Of a DNA stretch of 64,000 nucleotides, positions 61,838 through 64,000 are shown piece by piece. This DNA is from Dryas octopetala (taxonomy: Eukaryota; Streptophyta; Magnoliopsida; Rosales; Rosaceae): positions 18,802,630-18,866,629 of the forward strand of contig OY992837.1 of the NCBI GenBank assembly GCA_963921425.1, read 5' to 3'. A model generated the notes under the pieces. That model was not told the DNA's origin and did not search any database. It worked only from the letters and a program-made list of their open reading frames with translations. Every line of letters starts with the position of its first letter. The stretch's first letter is position 1. A program made the translations under genes and the position numbers.

Positions 61838-62464
61838 AATGAGAAAGTGTTTTGCCCTGTCTTTTTGGAGCAATTTGGACGAAATTGGACCAACTATGCA
61901 CCAAAATAACGTTTTTGTGCATTCTTAATACTAAATGTGGTTCAATAGGATTAGAACGCATATCCTAATAAGAGAAAGTGCTTCCCCTTGTCCTTCTCGC
62001 CAACAGGGCAGGTTTTGGTGCAATTTGGAAGAAATTGGACCAACTATGCACCGAAATGACGTTTTTGTGCATTCTTAACATGAAATGTAGTTCAATAGAT
62101 CTAGAACGCTACTCCTAACATGAGGAAGTGTTTCCCAATGTCTTTCTCTCCAACCAGGCACGATTTGAAGCAATTTGGACGAAATTGGACCAAGTATGCA
62201 CCGAAATGTTTTCGTGTGTTCTTTACACCAAATGTGGTTCAATAGGTCTAGAACGCTAATCCTAACATGAGAAAGTGCTTCCCCAAGTTTTTCTTGCCAA
62301 ATGGGCACGATTTGGAGCAATTTGGATGAAATTGGACAAAGTTTGCACCAAAATTACTTTTTCATGCGTTCTTAACACCAAATGTGTTTCAATAGGTCTA
62401 GAACGCTAATCCTAACATGAAAAAGTGTTTCCCCATGTCTTTCCTGCCAAATGGGCACGTTTTG
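61838..62464. repeat. Satellite array, right block
   Basis: About four more monomers of the 55440-58611 satellite, same orientation (AATGAGAAAGTG at 61838, then about 61968, 62119, 62267 and 62417). The last is cut at the LTR fragment. Its reappearance shows that the gypsy remnant is embedded in the array. Confidence 0.9.
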
Positions 62465-62919
62465 CAAAACTTTATGATACTAATTCCTAAACCCAGAGTG
62501 TTAGAACTCGATATTTTGTGTTTGTTGTCTTGTTTTTGTGTTTTCAAGTCAAATGAAGCATAAATAAGAAAAAAGAGCAAAATGAGCCGTTTTGGGACAT
62601 TTCCTGGTCAAACCAGGAAAAAAGCTGAAATTCTAGTCAAATGAGGATTCCTAGTCACAAGAGAAAACATCAAGCCCAGAACCATCATTATCGAGCCAGA
62701 AATGAAAAATCTTAAATGGAGCAGGAATTCTTGGTTGAACTAGGAAACCTAACCCTACTAGGGAAATGAGTCCTATTGACACTAGGAGACTCTAGAGGCA
62801 ATATGGTCATTACGATAAGTCAAAATGAACAAGGAATCTTACATTTACAGGGAATCCTAGTTGGACTAGGAAAGGTTGGTCAAAGTTAACTCTCTCAAGT
62901 CAAGGTTCCGGAAGCTTCT
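62465..62919 (+). mobile_element. Athila-like LTR fragment
   Basis: It matches 51869-52190 of the Athila 3' LTR (ACTTTATGATACTAATTCCT, GTGTTAGAACTCGATATTTT) but lacks the first about 20 bases, including TGATGAGTG. It is interrupted at GAAGCTTCT by the next LTR. Confidence 0.85.
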
Positions 62920-64000
62920 TGTTGTATGTTTTCCTAGAGCAATTATATTAAACATTTTTAACAACTCTAGGTTAACTCGCAAGTGCACGAATCGCGGAGT
63001 AGCAAAGCTTACAAATACGAGGTCGATCCCACAAGGAATTGTACTAGTGTTATGATTACTAACTCAATTAAATTCAATTAACTCTTATAACTCACACACG
63101 CAAATGGGCGTTTTGATTGGTTTTGGGACTAAGGCTAAAATAAGCAACAAACTTTAAAATGACAAACTAAATGAATTCGGGTAAGAACAATGATAAAGTA
63201 ACACTAGGGGTCAGAATCCACCACTAGCATACCATTCACTTTACTATGGATATTAACAATCAATATATAAACATGTCAACAAAGTTTGTCTACTAAAAGG
63301 TTTGATTAGTCAGTTTTAGCAATTACTCCCCTTACTATGCATAACTAAGAGCTTTTTGGGCCTCCCTTAGCCAGTTAACTTACATGTTCCCTAAGCGTAC
63401 TCAAGGTAACTGTTATCCATGCAAGAGTCATTACAATTTGTGAGAGTGACAAACACATAGCGCATAGCTCCAAATTAATGTACCCTATGTCATCTATGAT
63501 CCCTTTTCTCATGAATATTATCTTAGGATACCCACTTGTTGCCTATTGAAAGTATCATCCTTTTGAGCTTATTTAGTTTGACAACATAAATCTAGATGCA
63601 TGCAACCTAAGGTGATCAGTCAAAGATGCGAAGCAAATAGAGTCAATTTAAATAGAGATCCAAGATTTGTCAACATGTAAACAATTAAAATATCAATAAT
63701 CCATAGTGAAAGTAAATAGCATCGCTAGGGCTTCATCCTAGCCCTAACCCAATATTCAGCTACACATAAATAAATCCATAAATAAATAAAGCATAATTAA
63801 AACAATAAAAATAAAAAGGAATAAGGAAGAGAGATCAAGCCACAGTAGTAGCAAGGAGGTGGGACGGCGGCATAAGATGGCGCGGCTGCAAGGTGGTGGC
63901 GTGATGGCTGCTGCTCGGCCTTGGGCTCCACGGCAAGGCAGCTGGGATGCTTAGCAAGGTGGTGGCAGCAAGGAGGTGGTGCAGCTAGGTGGAGGTGGCT
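62920..64000 (-). mobile_element. Minus-strand Athila-type LTR, cut by window edge
   Basis: It begins TGTTGTATGTTTTCCTAGAG and contains CTCGCAAGTGCACGAATCGC and GAGGTCGATCCCACAAGG, complements of the conserved tract near the 3' end of these LTRs. It leaves the window in G-rich leader sequence. CTTCT before it may be the target copy. Confidence 0.8.

Overview
The window is nuclear DNA of a flowering plant, probably a eudicot. The evidence is the element types (SIRE-like Ty1/copia, Athila/Tat-like Ty3/gypsy, chromovirus-type LTRs, CACTA transposons), a captured piece of a plant-type RNA polymerase II largest-subunit gene, and a satellite array. I see no intact single-copy host gene and no rRNA, tRNA or CRISPR locus. 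It reads as heterochromatin built from nested transposons. Many boundaries can be proved because target-site duplications (TSDs) match across the inserts.

Left part (1-14027). A minus-strand LTR (1-662) interrupts an older plus-strand LTR of the same family (663-3673), which carries a 158-bp tandem repeat. Another LTR follows (3674-4815). Next comes the 3' part of an old CACTA element, ending at 14027, with a multi-exon ORF2 (Transposase_24/Ptta type). A second CACTA element (6654-11368, TSD AAG) sits inside exon 5 of that gene. It carries, on the minus strand, a captured RPB1 exon, an unidentified first-exon-like sequence and a ULP1-like terminal exon.

Central part (14028-55439). This is one Athila-like gypsy element spread over 41 kb. 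It has a truncated 5' LTR, a tRNA-Asp primer site, a gag-protease remnant with no reverse transcriptase, a long post-pol UTR, and a 3' LTR at 51851-55439. Nested in it are: (i) two solo LTRs (15166-17202, TSD ATGAG; 17770-19273, TSD GAGAA); (ii) a Del/Tekay-like LTR with a stub of internal sequence (20875-23588), next to copia element 1 (23589-33131), which keeps an intact 466-codon extra ORF but has a decayed gag-pol; (iii) a duplicated stretch of Athila UTR (33132-33439) followed by a solo copy of the same Del LTR (33440-36037, TSD CATAT); (iv) full-length copia element 2 (36938-51437, TSD ATTTC), itself split by a third CACTA element (43737-48431, TSD CGG); and (v) a solo LTR in the 3' LTR (53010-55145, TSD GTCAT).

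Right part (55440-64000). A satellite of about 150-bp monomers, with a second-order repeat of 1288 bp, surrounds an RT-less Tat/Athila-like remnant in which protease is joined directly to the integrase C-terminus. The window ends in an Athila LTR fragment interrupted by a minus-strand LTR that runs off the edge.

No cellular pathway is encoded here. The interacting parts are the transposon genes. Both gypsy internal regions lack RT and would have needed a partner element. Copia element 2 has the least damaged polymerase, and copia element 1 has the only intact long ORF. Most in-frame stops are explained by C-to-T change, as expected in methylated silent DNA.
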